DNA from: Bacteroidales bacterium
GTDB taxonomy: Bacteria; Bacteroidota; Bacteroidia; Bacteroidales; UBA932
Direction of reading: 5' to 3'
NCBI GenBank assembly: GCA_017469845.1
Contig: JAFUFP010000004.1
Coordinates: 29,139 to 93,138 of the forward strand
Length of the DNA: 64,000 bases
Of the stretch, positions 26,342 through 36,821 are shown one piece after another; position 1 is the stretch's first letter, and every line of letters starts with the position of its first letter. Made by a program: the position numbers and the translations under genes. The notes under the pieces are model-generated. The model made no database searches. It had not been told where the DNA came from and saw only the letters and a program-made list of their open reading frames with translations.

Positions 26342-27502
26342 ATGAAGAACATCAACTACATAATTAAAGGTATAGCGGCACTTGTCGCAGCAGTGCTCCT
26401 CTCTTCCTGCGGGGGAGAGAAAAGCGGGCCTGAAACTTTCGAACCCAGAATCACGGCGGCCAGTCAGCAGGTGACTTCGGCAAAGGGTAGTTTCTTCGTC
26501 GACGTGGTGGCTACAGGAGCCTGGACTCTTGAGCTTACATACGGCAGCGGCGCTTCCGACTGGGCCTCTCTCGCACAGGTATCGGGAAACGGCTCAAAGG
26601 CAGCCATTCTGTTTTCATATGAAGCGAACGGAATCTCGGCGCCGAGAACCGTCACCATCACATTGAAGAACGGCAGCATGTCACCTTCCGTGACCATCAC
26701 CCAGGCGGCGTTCGTCACACCCAAGTGGCTTGAATTGCCAGAAACGCCTGCCAAGGACGGATACAGATTCTTCTCCCGCAAAATGACCGTCGCCGGGAAA
26801 CAGGCGAGAAACTACGCCTACTGGTGGGACTACAAGAATCTTGTCTCAAGTTGGGTTGCATATCCTCTCAACAATTCTCTTATAGGAACCGGAACCCGTT
26901 CCGATGCATGGGCCCTTGACCCTCTTCTGAAGGAAGATGAACAGCCTGTCCTTCTCAAGGGTTACAAAAAAGGAAGTGATGGGAACTTGTATGACCGCGG
27001 GCATCAGATCCCTTCCGCCGACAGGCTTACTTCCGGAGCTAATCAAGCCACTTTCTACGGGACAAACATGACGCCGCAGAACAATGATTTCAACAGCGGC
27101 ATCTGGTCAAATCTTGAAGATCGGGTAAGGACATGGTCCAAGAAGTGCGACACGCTTTATGTCGTCACCGGATGTACGGTTGAGGGCAGTTCCGTCTATT
27201 GCCTTGACAACAACGGCAAGAAAGTGACCGTTCCTACGGGATACTACAAAGCCCTTCTCCGTTATAGTGCTGACGAGACTACGGGAATCGGCGGATTCAT
27301 GGGATGCGCATTCTATCTCGAGCATGATTGGGATGTCACTACAAAGGGCTCGACCGTAAAGAAGACGATGGCGATGTCCATAGACGATCTTGAGAAGAAG
27401 CTGGGAATCGATCTTTTCGTGAACCTTCCTTCAAGGCTTGATGCCGCAAAGGCCGACCAGATCGAGGCGGCGGATCCTCAGAAGGAATCCTGGTGGTGGT
27501 AG
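26342..27502 (+). CDS. BACON-domain DNA/RNA non-specific endonuclease lipoprotein
   Basis: A 386-residue lipoprotein (lipobox LSSC) with an N-terminal BACON-like domain (residues 35-120) and a beta-beta-alpha metal nuclease domain of the NUC1/Serratia type. The catalytic motif DRGHQIPSADR begins at residue 218, with the general-base His at 221 and the metal-binding asparagine region NMTPQNNDFNSGIW downstream. Such enzymes degrade DNA and RNA without sequence preference. The BACON domain may bind glycan or tether the protein. It is followed 20 nt later by a phosphoesterase, so the two are probably translated from one message. Confidence 0.88.
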   Translation: MKNINYIIKGIAALVAAVLLSSCGGEKSGPETFEPRITAASQQVTSAKGSFFVDVVATGAWTLELTYGSGASDWASLAQVSGNGSKAAILFSYEANGISAPRTVTITLKNGSMSPSVTITQAAFVTPKWLELPETPAKDGYRFFSRKMTVAGKQARNYAYWWDYKNLVSSWVAYPLNNSLIGTGTRSDAWALDPLLKEDEQPVLLKGYKKGSDGNLYDRGHQIPSADRLTSGANQATFYGTNMTPQNNDFNSGIWSNLEDRVRTWSKKCDTLYVVTGCTVEGSSVYCLDNNGKKVTVPTGYYKALLRYSADETTGIGGFMGCAFYLEHDWDVTTKGSTVKKTMAMSIDDLEKKLGIDLFVNLPSRLDAAKADQIEAADPQKESWWW

Positions 27503-27522
27503 TACCCTTTATTCTCCGGAGT

Positions 27523-28590
27523 ATGAAGAAAGCAGTATATATCCTTCTTTTCCTTATCCTGGGGCAGGCCGCATTCGCCGCTTCTCCCAAGAAGACGCAT
27601 GTGATAGGATTCTACAACGTTGAGAATCTTTTCGATACTGTCCATGATGAAGGGAAGAACGATTACGAGTATCTCCCCGACGGCGCCAACAAGTGGACAG
27701 AAGAGACTTATGCCAAAAAACTCGGAAACATGGCTTCGGTAATCCGTGCCATGAAAGAGGAAAACGGAGCCTATCACGCTGTACTCGGTATAGCTGAAGT
27801 CGAAAACAGGAGAGCCGTCGGAGACCTTGTCGCCCGTCCGGAAATCTCCGATGCCGGCTTCGATTTCATCCTTTATGACGGACCCGACACAAGGGGAATC
27901 GACGTCGCCCTGCTTTACAGGCCGGAAGTGTTCAAGCCGCTTCACAGCAAATCCATCCCCTATACTTTCGGAGGAACGGTAGACGTTACGATGACCCAGG
28001 AGGAGAAGGATGCCTTCGTCACGAGGGATATTCTCATGATAAGGGGACTTCTCGACGGGGAAATGTTCGCTTTCTTCGTGGCCCATCTTCCTTCAAGAGT
28101 CGGCGGAAAGGCGAATGACCTGCGTTCAAGGGGCGCTGAAATCATTTACGGAGAATGTCTGCGTCTTATGGAGGAATTCCCCGGGATAAAGATAGTCGTG
28201 ATGGGTGACATGAATGACAATCCCACCGACGACAGCATGGCTGTCTATATGCACGGAAAGGAGACTGTGGCTGAGGTCGGCAAGGATGATTTCCTCTCTC
28301 CCTTCCTTTCCGTTCTGAAGGGCGGTCAGGGAACCCTTTCGTACAGAGGGGAATGGAACATTTACGACATCATTTTGGCGAACTCCAACCTTGTCAACGC
28401 TCCCAAAGGAACATTGGGAATCGTGAAAGACAATAAGACCGGTTACTACGGCCACATTTTCAACAAACCCTTCATGACCCAGCAGGAAGGTGAGTACAAG
28501 GGAACCCCTTTCCGTACCTTCTCCGGCGGAAAATTCATAGGAGGGTACAGCGACCATTATCCCACGTTCATCATCGTCGGAACGAAGTGA
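27523..28590 (+). CDS. Secreted endonuclease/exonuclease/phosphatase-family protein
   Basis: A 355-residue protein with a cleavable signal peptide (GQAAFAAS) and the exonuclease III/DNase I fold. Visible motifs are IGFYNVENLFDT, GIAEVENR (metal-binding Glu), VVMGDMNDNP and the final YSDHYP with the catalytic His. Family members hydrolyse DNA, RNA or phosphate esters. The neighbouring DRGH nuclease favours nucleic acid. The start at 27523 was chosen because an in-frame ATG 30 bases upstream overlaps the previous gene and lacks a signal peptide. Confidence 0.87.
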   Translation: MKKAVYILLFLILGQAAFAASPKKTHVIGFYNVENLFDTVHDEGKNDYEYLPDGANKWTEETYAKKLGNMASVIRAMKEENGAYHAVLGIAEVENRRAVGDLVARPEISDAGFDFILYDGPDTRGIDVALLYRPEVFKPLHSKSIPYTFGGTVDVTMTQEEKDAFVTRDILMIRGLLDGEMFAFFVAHLPSRVGGKANDLRSRGAEIIYGECLRLMEEFPGIKIVVMGDMNDNPTDDSMAVYMHGKETVAEVGKDDFLSPFLSVLKGGQGTLSYRGEWNIYDIILANSNLVNAPKGTLGIVKDNKTGYYGHIFNKPFMTQQEGEYKGTPFRTFSGGKFIGGYSDHYPTFIIVGTK

Positions 28591-28631
28591 CGGACGAACT
28601 TCCGAAACACATGGCGGCTTACCGTACATTG

Positions 28632-28655
28632 GCGGTGGTCGCCTTTTCTTTTTCC
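28632..28655 (+). terminator. Weak terminator after the phosphoesterase gene
   Basis: GGCG/CGCC short stem with a 5-nt loop, followed by TTTTCTTTTT. Confidence 0.4.
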
Positions 28656-28694
28656 GTTGTGTCTCAATGACTATGCCCGTATGTTTTTTTTGGA

Positions 28695-28702
28695 TAACTT
28701 TG
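28695..28702 (+). promoter_or_regulatory. -7 element for GH92-manA
   Basis: TAACTTTG matches TAnnTTTG and is followed by C; the gene starts 36 nt later. No -33 match at the usual distance. Confidence 0.5.
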
Positions 28703-28737
28703 CATACTGAAACCAAATTAGGAAAGATACTTTCATT

Positions 28738-30960
28738 ATGAGAAAATTCTCATCAGCGATTATCCTCGCATCAGTATTGATTCTGGGAGCATGCTCTTCC
28801 GGGAAAACGGAAAAGACGGACTACACTTCTTATGTCAATACCAAGATAGGATCCGGAGGACATGGCCATGTTTTCGTGGGAGCCGGTGTCCCATTCGGAA
28901 TGGTACAGTTGGGACCGACCAGCATCCCTCAGGATTGGGACTGGTGTTCCGGTTATCACGACAGCGACAACTCCGTGATAGGTTTCTCGCACACTCATCT
29001 TGAGGGTACCGGAATCGGGGACCTGTTCGATGTCACCGTGATGCCGGTGATAGGGGAAGTGACATACGCAAGAGGAGAGTCCTCTGACCCTTCTACTGGG
29101 CTTTGGTCTCCGGCGGACCGTTCCAAAGAAGTCAGCACACCCGGATATTACAGTGTGCCTCTTTCGAGATACGGGATTCTGGCGGAGATGACAGCCACCA
29201 ACAGAGTCGGACTGCACCGCTATACTTTCCCCGCATCCGATGAGGCGGCGATCGTATTCGACCTCAGGAACGGAGGCTGCTGGGATACGCCATACGGAAC
29301 GTGGATCGAGAAGGTAAGCGACAATTCCATCCGTGGATACCGTTATTCTTCGGGGTGGGCGAGTAACCAGAGGGTTTTCTTCCATGCGGAGTTCTCGAAA
29401 CCTTTCGACAATATCACTTTCATCGACGGACCCAATCGTGATGATAACGGTTCAGTAGTTGAGAAACCGATGTATGCGAGGATGGACTTCAAAACAACGG
29501 AGGGTGAACAGATTCTTGTGAAAGTGGCGATCTCCCCTGTCAGCATGGAAGGGGCAACCGCAAATATGGCCGCTGAACTTCCCGGATGGAATTTCGAGAA
29601 CGTGGTTTCGGACGCTACCGCAGCTTGGAATGCGGAACTGTCGAAGATTGATGTCACCACTTCTGATGCTGATGACCGAACCATATTCTACACCGCGCTT
29701 TATCATACGATGATCCATCCCGCGACCTTCAGTGATGTGGACGGGAAGTACCGCGGCTCGGACGATGTTGTACGTGAGGACAAGTCTTTCACCAACTATA
29801 CGATATTCTCGCTTTGGGACACTTACAGGGCGGCTATGCCTCTTCTTAACATCCTTCATCCCGAAAAGGCTGATGACATGGTGAATACCATGCTGAAGAT
29901 ATACGAGCAGCAGGGTAAACTTCCCGTTTGGCATCTCTGGGCGAATGAGACCGACTGCATGGTCGGCAATCCGGGCGTTATAGCCGTGGGTGACGCCATC
30001 GTCAAAGGGTACAATGGCTTCGACGTGAATGCCGCATACGAAGCCATGAAAAACAGCGTCATGCTTGACGAGAGGGGACAGAATCTCCGTAAGCAGTACG
30101 GGTTCATACCGAGCGACCTGTACAACGAGAGCATCGGAAATGATATGGAATACGCCATCGCAGACGGTGCGGTTGCCAATGTCGCGGCTTTCCTCGGGAA
30201 GACCGAAGATGAAGCTTTTTTCAGGGAGAGGAGCCATTCTTACCGCAATTATATGGACAAGGAGACCCTTCTTGCGAGGGGACGACTCAAAGACGGATCG
30301 TGGAGGTCACCCTTCAATCCTTTCGTTTCGAACCATCGGGAGCAGGATTACGTGGAAGGCAACGCCTGGCAGTATACCTGGCTCGCGCCGCAGGATTTTG
30401 ACGGGCTGGTGGATTTCTACGGTTCGAGGGAGAAATTCGTCTCACAGCTTGATACCCTTTTCGCCCAGGAAGAAAGAATTGACGGAGAGAACGCATCCCC
30501 GGATATTTCCGGTCTCATAGGACAGTACGTACATGGTAACGAGCCCAGCCATCATATAATCTACTTCTACACGATGGCGGGAGAGCCCGCAAAGGCCGCT
30601 GACCACGTGAGGGAAGTATATGAGAAGATGTATTTCAATAACGAGAACGGCCTGGCGGGCAATGAGGACGAAGGACAGATGAGCGCATGGTATGTGCTTT
30701 CTTCGCTCGGATTCTATCAGGTTGAACCCGCATCGACACGTTTCTGGTTCGGAGCTCCCAATTTCCCCAAGATGGACGTGAAGGTCAAAGGTGGAGTCTT
30801 CTCCATTATCGCCGAAGGTCTGGACGAAACATCCAAGTACATCCAGAGCGTCGAACTGAACGGTGCACCATACAACAAAGGTTATATCGAGTTCTCCGAC
30901 ATTGAGAAAGGTGGAACTCTCAAGTTCATTATGGGCTCCACACCGGCCAAATGGTATTGA
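28738..30960 (+). CDS. GH92 alpha-mannosidase (probable alpha-1,2 type)
   Basis: A 740-residue exported lipoprotein (lipobox LGAC) of the calcium-dependent exo-alpha-mannosidase family GH92. Motifs include VNTKIGSGGHGHVFVGAGVP at the start, the central SLWDTYRAAMPLL and WHLWANETDCMVG, and the catalytic-base region GNEDEGQMSAWYVLSSLGFY near the C-terminus. The segment GNEPSHHIIYFY, with a His after the Glu, resembles the alpha-1,2-acting enzymes, unlike the second GH92 here ([10 protein letters not shown]). Linkage preference is inferred. It is followed 29 nt later by a mannose-6-phosphate isomerase, coupling mannose release to its use. Confidence 0.92.
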   Translation: MRKFSSAIILASVLILGACSSGKTEKTDYTSYVNTKIGSGGHGHVFVGAGVPFGMVQLGPTSIPQDWDWCSGYHDSDNSVIGFSHTHLEGTGIGDLFDVTVMPVIGEVTYARGESSDPSTGLWSPADRSKEVSTPGYYSVPLSRYGILAEMTATNRVGLHRYTFPASDEAAIVFDLRNGGCWDTPYGTWIEKVSDNSIRGYRYSSGWASNQRVFFHAEFSKPFDNITFIDGPNRDDNGSVVEKPMYARMDFKTTEGEQILVKVAISPVSMEGATANMAAELPGWNFENVVSDATAAWNAELSKIDVTTSDADDRTIFYTALYHTMIHPATFSDVDGKYRGSDDVVREDKSFTNYTIFSLWDTYRAAMPLLNILHPEKADDMVNTMLKIYEQQGKLPVWHLWANETDCMVGNPGVIAVGDAIVKGYNGFDVNAAYEAMKNSVMLDERGQNLRKQYGFIPSDLYNESIGNDMEYAIADGAVANVAAFLGKTEDEAFFRERSHSYRNYMDKETLLARGRLKDGSWRSPFNPFVSNHREQDYVEGNAWQYTWLAPQDFDGLVDFYGSREKFVSQLDTLFAQEERIDGENASPDISGLIGQYVHGNEPSHHIIYFYTMAGEPAKAADHVREVYEKMYFNNENGLAGNEDEGQMSAWYVLSSLGFYQVEPASTRFWFGAPNFPKMDVKVKGGVFSIIAEGLDETSKYIQSVELNGAPYNKGYIEFSDIEKGGTLKFIMGSTPAKWY

Positions 30961-30989
30961 TATTCGTTTGATATAAGGAATTACTACAA

Positions 30990-31991
30990 ATGCTTTATCC
31001 TCTTAAATTCCGTCCCATACTGAAGACGATTGTATGGGGTGGGGAAAAGATAGCCCCTTTCAAGGGAATAGAAACTCTTCAGCACAACATAGGTGAAAGT
31101 TGGGAACTTTCCGGAGTCAAAGGTGATGAATCCGTTGTCGCCAACGGTGCCCTTGCCGGAAAGACGATTTCAGAACTTGTCCGGGAATACAAGGGCGAAT
31201 TGGTCGGAAACCACGTGTATGAGAATACGGGTGACGAATTCCCTCTCCTTATAAAGTTCATTGACGCCAGGGATGACCTTTCAATCCAGGTGCATCCGAA
31301 CGATGAGTTGGCTTATGTACGTCATGGAGGCTCAAAGGGAAAAACCGAAATGTGGTATGTGATCGGTGCTGACGAAGGGGCGCATCTTCTGAGCGGCCTT
31401 TCGGAATCCATCACTCCCGAAGAATATGAGTCAAGGGTGAATAATCATACGATTACCGATGTCCTTGCACGTCATGAGGTTCATCCAGGGGATGTATTCT
31501 TTCTGCCCGCAGGAAGGATACATGCGATATGTTCCGGATGCTTCATCGCTGAAATCCAGCAGACTTCGGACATTACTTACAGGATTTACGACTACAACCG
31601 TCCCGGCCTCGACGGAAAGCCGAGGGAGCTCCATACGGAACTTGCCAAGGATGCGATCGATTACAAGGTGTATCCTGATTATGAGACGCACTATATCGCA
31701 AAGTCCGATGAAGAGGAAGAAGTCGTGGACTGCAAGTATTTCACGACATCCGTGCTTGATTTGACGAAACCTTTCGTCAAGGACCTTTCGGAGATGGATT
31801 CGTTCCTTGTGCTGATATGCGTCGGGGGAAGCGGTGTTCTGTATGAGACGGAAACGCTTGACGGAGGCCCCAGCAGAGGCAATGTCATCGAAATGCGTCA
31901 AGGTGAAACCGTGCTTGTCCCGGCTTCATCCAAAGGCATCAGAATCGTTCCTGATGGCTCCGTTAAAATCGTGACGACTCGTATCCGATAA
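30990..31991 (+). CDS. manA: Mannose-6-phosphate isomerase, class I
   Basis: This cytoplasmic cupin enzyme converts mannose 6-phosphate to fructose 6-phosphate. It contains the zinc-binding segments IQVHPNDE and GDVFFLPAGRIHAI and the family start KPILKTIVWGG-like (FRPILKTIVWGGEKI). At 333 residues it is the short Bacillus/Bacteroidota type. The pairing with GH92 suggests a dedicated mannose-utilisation unit. It faces the GH130-GH92-GH29 operon tail to tail. Confidence 0.92.
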   Translation: MLYPLKFRPILKTIVWGGEKIAPFKGIETLQHNIGESWELSGVKGDESVVANGALAGKTISELVREYKGELVGNHVYENTGDEFPLLIKFIDARDDLSIQVHPNDELAYVRHGGSKGKTEMWYVIGADEGAHLLSGLSESITPEEYESRVNNHTITDVLARHEVHPGDVFFLPAGRIHAICSGCFIAEIQQTSDITYRIYDYNRPGLDGKPRELHTELAKDAIDYKVYPDYETHYIAKSDEEEEVVDCKYFTTSVLDLTKPFVKDLSEMDSFLVLICVGGSGVLYETETLDGGPSRGNVIEMRQGETVLVPASSKGIRIVPDGSVKIVTTRIR

Positions 31992-32051
31992 CGGATATCG
32001 TTTGCTTTCGGAGTCAGAGGTCACCTATTTGTCTGTTCCTGGCAGACGGGG

Positions 32052-33365
32052 TCATTTCAGGGAAAGTTCCACAATGTAATCGACGCCTGACGGAACTTCG
32101 GGAAGTTTGAGGATTACGCCTTCCTTGTCCTGTGTGAACTGGATGGGTGAACCATCGGCATATTTTGCCGCTTTGACCACTTTCGCCTGCATCGGAAGGA
32201 ACAGTCGGGTATCTTCGTAATCGAGGATATGGATGAAAAGTCGGTTTCCTTTTCTGGTTGATACTCCCCAGGAGTGAGGGGCGACATCGCCACCTCTCGT
32301 CCCATAGATGGTATCTCCGTTTTTCTCCATCCATGCACCGATCTCTGAAAGCCTTTGCAGGGCGAGGGCAGGCAGTTCACCGTTTGGCTGGGGACCTATG
32401 TTGAGAAGAAGATTGGCGTTCTTTCCGGCAGCCTTGACGAGAAACTGTATAAGTGCCTCGGCGCTCTTGTAATTGCGGTCTTCGATATTGTATCCCCACG
32501 ATCCGTTCATCGTCTGACATGTCTCAAGCGGAAGGACGCTGATATCCTGTCCTGAGGAGAATCCGGCGCTGTTTTCACCGGGAAGGTCCCTTTCGAACAT
32601 CTGGAAGTCTTCACCCCTGTAAGGTGCAACGTGGTGATTGTTTCCGATAAGGCATGACGGTTGGAGAGAGTGTATCATCTCGTACTGTTCCTCGAGCTTC
32701 CAGTCCCTGGACTTGTCATCCCAGATTCCGTCGAACCAGATGGCACCGACGGGACCATAGCCCGTGAGAAGCTCTTTCAGCTGGCCGTTCATAAACTCAT
32801 AGTAGGATTCCCAATTCTGCCGATTCGTGGGTCTTCCTACGCCTCTTCCGGAATTGCCGACAGGATAGTCATCTCTGTACCAGTCAAGATGAGAATAGTA
32901 GAAATGCAGCTTTATTCCCTGCCTGCGGCACTCTTCCGAGAGTTCTTTGAGTATGTCTCTGCCGAAGGGGGTCCCGTCGACTATATTGTAGTCGCTCAGC
33001 TTTGTGCCGAACATCGAGAATCCGTCATGATGCCGGCTGGTGATGGTTATGTACTTGGCTCCGGAAGCCTTGATGGCGCTGACCCATTCTTTCGCATCGA
33101 ATTTTGACGGGTAGAATCCTTCCGCGAGAGTGGCGTATTCATCCCTTGGGATGTTGCGGTTGTTCATGTACCATTCTCCGTGGCCCACCATGCTGTATAT
33201 CCCCCAGTGGATGAAGATTCCGAACTTGTTGTCTTGGAATTCCTTCCTCGCTTGGAGATTCTCTTCGGTCGGAATGTACGGGGTATCCTTCAGGCTCTGT
33301 GCGAAGGAAGCACCGCCGGCAAGCAAGAGTGCCGCAATGAAAGAAAGGGTTTTTGCTTTTGCCAT
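32052..33365 (-). CDS. GH29 alpha-L-fucosidase
   Basis: A 437-residue exported enzyme (signal peptide ending GGASFAQ) that removes alpha-linked L-fucose. FGIFIHWGIYS and ITITSRHHDGFSMF near the N-terminus and the nucleophile aspartate in GAIWFDGIWD (about residue 211) are typical of GH29. A smaller beta domain follows. Core or antennary fucose on N-glycans is a natural substrate given the neighbouring GH92 and GH130 genes. It is the last gene of the minus-strand operon, two bases after the upstream GH92 gene. Confidence 0.93.
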   Translation of the reverse strand: MAKAKTLSFIAALLLAGGASFAQSLKDTPYIPTEENLQARKEFQDNKFGIFIHWGIYSMVGHGEWYMNNRNIPRDEYATLAEGFYPSKFDAKEWVSAIKASGAKYITITSRHHDGFSMFGTKLSDYNIVDGTPFGRDILKELSEECRRQGIKLHFYYSHLDWYRDDYPVGNSGRGVGRPTNRQNWESYYEFMNGQLKELLTGYGPVGAIWFDGIWDDKSRDWKLEEQYEMIHSLQPSCLIGNNHHVAPYRGEDFQMFERDLPGENSAGFSSGQDISVLPLETCQTMNGSWGYNIEDRNYKSAEALIQFLVKAAGKNANLLLNIGPQPNGELPALALQRLSEIGAWMEKNGDTIYGTRGGDVAPHSWGVSTRKGNRLFIHILDYEDTRLFLPMQAKVVKAAKYADGSPIQFTQDKEGVILKLPEVPSGVDYIVELSLK

Positions 33366-33367
33366 AA

Positions 33368-35638
33368 CTATCGGATTTTGAATTCAAGGGTATCGGCTTC
33401 TGTCAGTTCTCCGTGACTGATCCTGTATCTTGTGAGGGATTTTCCTCCTTTTTTCATGGAGGAAATCCTGTCATAACCTCCTTTGCCCTTTCCGGTCTTT
33501 ATGATCGTGAGGGAAGAGTGGCCGCCACAGAACTTCGGATCAAGGGAGATGGTGATCTTGTCGAAGACGGGCGAAGTGAGGGTGTAGTAAGGTTCTCCCG
33601 GGCAATCGGGATAGAAGCCCATCATGGAGAAAACAGCCCAGGATGACATCGTGCCGGTATCATCATTCCCGGGAATTCCGTCAGGGGCGTTGCGGAAACT
33701 CTTTTCCAGAACCTCCTTCACAGTCTTTTGGGTCCGCCACTCCTCACCCTTGAATCTGCTGAAGATGTAAGGGTAAGAAATGTCCGGTTCATTGGCGGGA
33801 TCGAAAAGGCCTTCGTCAAACACCTTCTGGAGGCGGCCAACGAATGAGCGGGTTCCACCGGTGAATGCGGCATAGCCTTCGATGTCATGTGGAACGTGGA
33901 ACGTGTAATTCCAGGCGCTGCCTTCATGGAATCCCGGAGCGTTTGAGAAATCGGCCCCGTCCTTCGGATCAAAAGGAGAGAGGAAATTCCCGTCCTTGTC
34001 GATGGGGCGGAGGGATCCGTATTCGGCGGAATAGTAATTCCTGTAACCGAGGGAACGTTTCCTGAACAGATCGGCGTTGTCGAGGTATTCCTTCCTCTTG
34101 GCGGGATCCTGTGTCTTTCCGGCCAGAACGGAGCATAGGAGAGAAAGGGCGTTGTCCGCCATGTAATATTCAAGGGCGTGGGAAACGGAATTGTCTCCGG
34201 AGAAATCCTGCGCGAAATATCCCAAGGGGATGTACCCTTTTTCGATATAAGGATCGATATCCGGTCTCATCCTGTTGTCCTTGCCGGGAGTCGTGGCGGA
34301 CTTTATGAAGGCTTCATATGCGGTATCGATATCGAAGTTCTTGATTCCTTTCAGGTATGAATCCACTATCACTGGAATGGAGGGGTCGCCTTCCATCGTG
34401 AAGGTTTCCCTTCCGAACAGTTCCCATTTCGGCATCCAGCCCCACTCACGGTACATGTCCACCATCGACCGCACCATGTCGGTCTGCCTTTCGGGAAAAA
34501 GGAGACAGAGAAGCTGATGGACGTTACGGCAGGTATCCCAAAGGGAGAATACTGAATATCTTTTGTGGTCTTTGCCCACATTGCCGATTTTTCCGCTCTC
34601 CATCATGGGGTAGTCGCCGTTCACGTCGCTTATTATGCTCGGGTGCAGAAGCGCATGGTAAAGTGCCGTGTAGAAGATGGTCTTCTGTTCCTGCGTTCCG
34701 CCTTCTACCCGTATTTTGGAAAGATCATTTTCCCAAAGATCCCCGGCTTCCGCCCGGACGTGATCGAAGTTGAAGGATCCGCCCTGTTCGGAATCGAGAT
34801 TCATTCTGGCGTTTTGGCAGCTGACGAAAGACACTCCGACTTGGAGGGAAATCTGTTCACCTTCTTTGACTTCCCCGAAAGAAAACCAATATCCGATGTC
34901 ATCACCGGCCATTTCCTTTTCGTAGGAAGTGTACTTCTTGTATTTGCCGGCATCGGGGTCCCACTGGGATTCCGCACCCATGGGCCTCTGCTTTTTATAG
35001 AATCCCCCGTTCTCCGGAGTCTTCGATACCCTTATGACGAAATATACCGGGAAAACGGCCTGAGTCGTGTAGCAGAAGGTTCCGGCGAGTTTCATGCCCT
35101 CGATTTCGGTGTCGCTTACTTTCCTCAGATAGGCACCGGATTCATTGGTGAGTCCTTCACCGAGGTTTACGATTATGTTAGCCTTCCCTTCATGGAAGGT
35201 ATACCTCTCTATGGACGAGCGCAGCGTCGCCGAGGCTTCGGCGAGGATTCCGTAGGAAGAGAGAGTCGTGGCGTAATAACCCGGTGAAGCTTTCTCGTCG
35301 GAGTATTCGCTGCCATAGGCATGGTAATCGAGTTCAAGTGGACCTGATGTGGGCATCGTGAGAATCAGTCCGACGTCGGGACAGCCAACTCCGCTGAGAT
35401 TCACGTGTGAGAATCCCGTGAAGAAGCGGTTCTCGTATGTATAGGGCGTAGACCACCATCTGCTGTCTTTGTCCCACGTGTTCATCTCGGACCCCATAAC
35501 ATTGAAAGGGGAAACGCTCATCATTCCCGAAGGACAGACGGCCCCCGGGTTTGTCGCTCCGAAGTTGGTTGTCCCGATGAAGGGATTGACATATCCCGAA
35601 AGGAGGGAAGAAAGGAGGATGGTGGCGAGGAGTTTCAT
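33368..35638 (-). CDS. GH92 alpha-mannosidase (second copy)
   Basis: A 756-residue GH92 enzyme with a signal peptide but no lipobox, starting the mature part at [21 protein letters not shown]. It has [33 protein letters not shown] and the catalytic region [21 protein letters not shown]. The +1-subsite segment [15 protein letters not shown] lacks the His found in the other copy, so linkage specificity probably differs (alpha-1,3, alpha-1,6 or alpha-1,4 rather than alpha-1,2). Its start overlaps the GH130 stop by four bases (35635-35638), indicating translational coupling. Confidence 0.92.
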   Translation of the reverse strand: MKLLATILLSSLLSGYVNPFIGTTNFGATNPGAVCPSGMMSVSPFNVMGSEMNTWDKDSRWWSTPYTYENRFFTGFSHVNLSGVGCPDVGLILTMPTSGPLELDYHAYGSEYSDEKASPGYYATTLSSYGILAEASATLRSSIERYTFHEGKANIIVNLGEGLTNESGAYLRKVSDTEIEGMKLAGTFCYTTQAVFPVYFVIRVSKTPENGGFYKKQRPMGAESQWDPDAGKYKKYTSYEKEMAGDDIGYWFSFGEVKEGEQISLQVGVSFVSCQNARMNLDSEQGGSFNFDHVRAEAGDLWENDLSKIRVEGGTQEQKTIFYTALYHALLHPSIISDVNGDYPMMESGKIGNVGKDHKRYSVFSLWDTCRNVHQLLCLLFPERQTDMVRSMVDMYREWGWMPKWELFGRETFTMEGDPSIPVIVDSYLKGIKNFDIDTAYEAFIKSATTPGKDNRMRPDIDPYIEKGYIPLGYFAQDFSGDNSVSHALEYYMADNALSLLCSVLAGKTQDPAKRKEYLDNADLFRKRSLGYRNYYSAEYGSLRPIDKDGNFLSPFDPKDGADFSNAPGFHEGSAWNYTFHVPHDIEGYAAFTGGTRSFVGRLQKVFDEGLFDPANEPDISYPYIFSRFKGEEWRTQKTVKEVLEKSFRNAPDGIPGNDDTGTMSSWAVFSMMGFYPDCPGEPYYTLTSPVFDKITISLDPKFCGGHSSLTIIKTGKGKGGYDRISSMKKGGKSLTRYRISHGELTEADTLEFKIR

Positions 35639-36636
35639 AGAATGTTCGTCCTTTTAGTGAACTCGATGATTTCGGGGATGTAACCGAATGCGAGACCGGT
35701 GACGGTATCGGCGCAGCCGTAATAAATGGCTATACGTCCCGTTTCTGGGTCATGGAGCGAAGCGCAGGGGAAGGTCACCGAAGGGACATCTCCGACAAGC
35801 TCATAATACTCTCTCGGAGAAATCAGGTATTGGCCGCTTCTTGCGAGCACTTTCCAGGGCTTCTCCAGATCAAGAATCGCCGATCCGAAGGCGTAGACGT
35901 ACCCGTTGCATGAACGGAGCACACCGTGGTAGATTAGAAGCCATCCTTCTGAAGTCTCGATAGGAACGGGGCCGGCACCGATCTTGAGGCATTGCCAGGC
36001 GCTCTGCTCAAATGCGGCCGGAGCCATTACATGGCGATGGTGGCCCCAATATTCAAGGTCCGGGGACTCGGAATAGAAGATGTCTCCGAAGGCTGTGTGA
36101 CCGGTATCCGAAGGACGGGAAAGAAGAGCGAATTTCCCGTTGATTTTCCTGGGGAACAGCACTCCGTTGCGGTTGTAGGGGAGGAAGGCGTTTTCGCACT
36201 GGTGGAACGTCTTGAAGTCTTCCGTCCATGCGACTCCGATAGTGGGACCATGGTATCCGTTGCACCAGGTGACGTAGTATTTGTCCTCTATCTTGACGAC
36301 TCTTGGGTCATATCCGTAGACCCATTGTCCGATTTCTTCGTCGGGACAATCGAACTTGATGGTTTCCTCATTGATGTTCCACTTGATACCGTCATCAGAA
36401 AAACCCGCATGCAGGGTCATTCTCCGGTTTTTGTCGTCGCAGCGGAACACTCCCGCGAACCCTTTCCCGAGCGGAACCACCGCCGAGTTGAAGATGCTGT
36501 TGGAATCCGGCAGCAGGTCTCTGGGTATTACGGGATTCTCTGAATATCTCCATACGGTGTCATTGCATCCTTGGGGTCTGTCTTGCCAAGGAATGTTAGG
36601 GAGAGGTTCTCCTATGATCGAAATAAGGTCTGACAT
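35635..36636 (-). CDS. GH130 beta-mannoside phosphorylase
   Basis: A 333-residue cytoplasmic or periplasmic enzyme without a signal peptide. It has the five-bladed GH130 pattern: [21 protein letters not shown], the proton-donor aspartate at about residue 110 in YGYDPRVV, and [20 protein letters not shown]. It resembles GH130_2 enzymes that phosphorolyse mannosyl-beta-1,4-GlcNAc to mannose 1-phosphate and GlcNAc, the core left after mannosidases trim N-glycans. The start at 36636 fits the promoter at 36687-36718; a longer frame upstream begins in another transcription unit's terminator. Confidence 0.88.
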   Translation of the reverse strand: MSDLISIIGEPLPNIPWQDRPQGCNDTVWRYSENPVIPRDLLPDSNSIFNSAVVPLGKGFAGVFRCDDKNRRMTLHAGFSDDGIKWNINEETIKFDCPDEEIGQWVYGYDPRVVKIEDKYYVTWCNGYHGPTIGVAWTEDFKTFHQCENAFLPYNRNGVLFPRKINGKFALLSRPSDTGHTAFGDIFYSESPDLEYWGHHRHVMAPAAFEQSAWQCLKIGAGPVPIETSEGWLLIYHGVLRSCNGYVYAFGSAILDLEKPWKVLARSGQYLISPREYYELVGDVPSVTFPCASLHDPETGRIAIYYGCADTVTGLAFGYIPEIIEFTKRTNIL

Positions 36637-36686
36637 GTTTTTCCCGGTTGATAGTTTTGAAAGGGAGGCTTGGTTGAAGCCTATCA

Positions 36687-36718
36687 CAAAGGTACTTGAT
36701 TTCGTTGAAACGGGCAAA
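36687..36718 (-). promoter_or_regulatory. Promoter of the GH130-GH92-GH29 operon
   Basis: Minus-strand TTTG (36715-36718) and TACCTTTG (36687-36694) are spaced by 20 nt. Confidence 0.75.
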
Positions 36719-36764
36719 GGGCCATGACTATGAGAAGCCGCTCTGCAGAGATGAAGTCCCCGGG

Positions 36765-36795
36765 CAAAGAAAAAGAGCCCCGGGTGAGGCTCTTT
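36765..36795 (-). terminator. Terminator after the GH2 gene
   Basis: On the minus strand AAAGAGCC / GGCTCTTT forms an 8-bp stem followed by a T-rich run (TTCTTT). It separates GH2 from the GH130 operon. Confidence 0.8.
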
Positions 36796-36821
36796 CCCTA
36801 TGGGAGGAAACGGAGTTCGAC

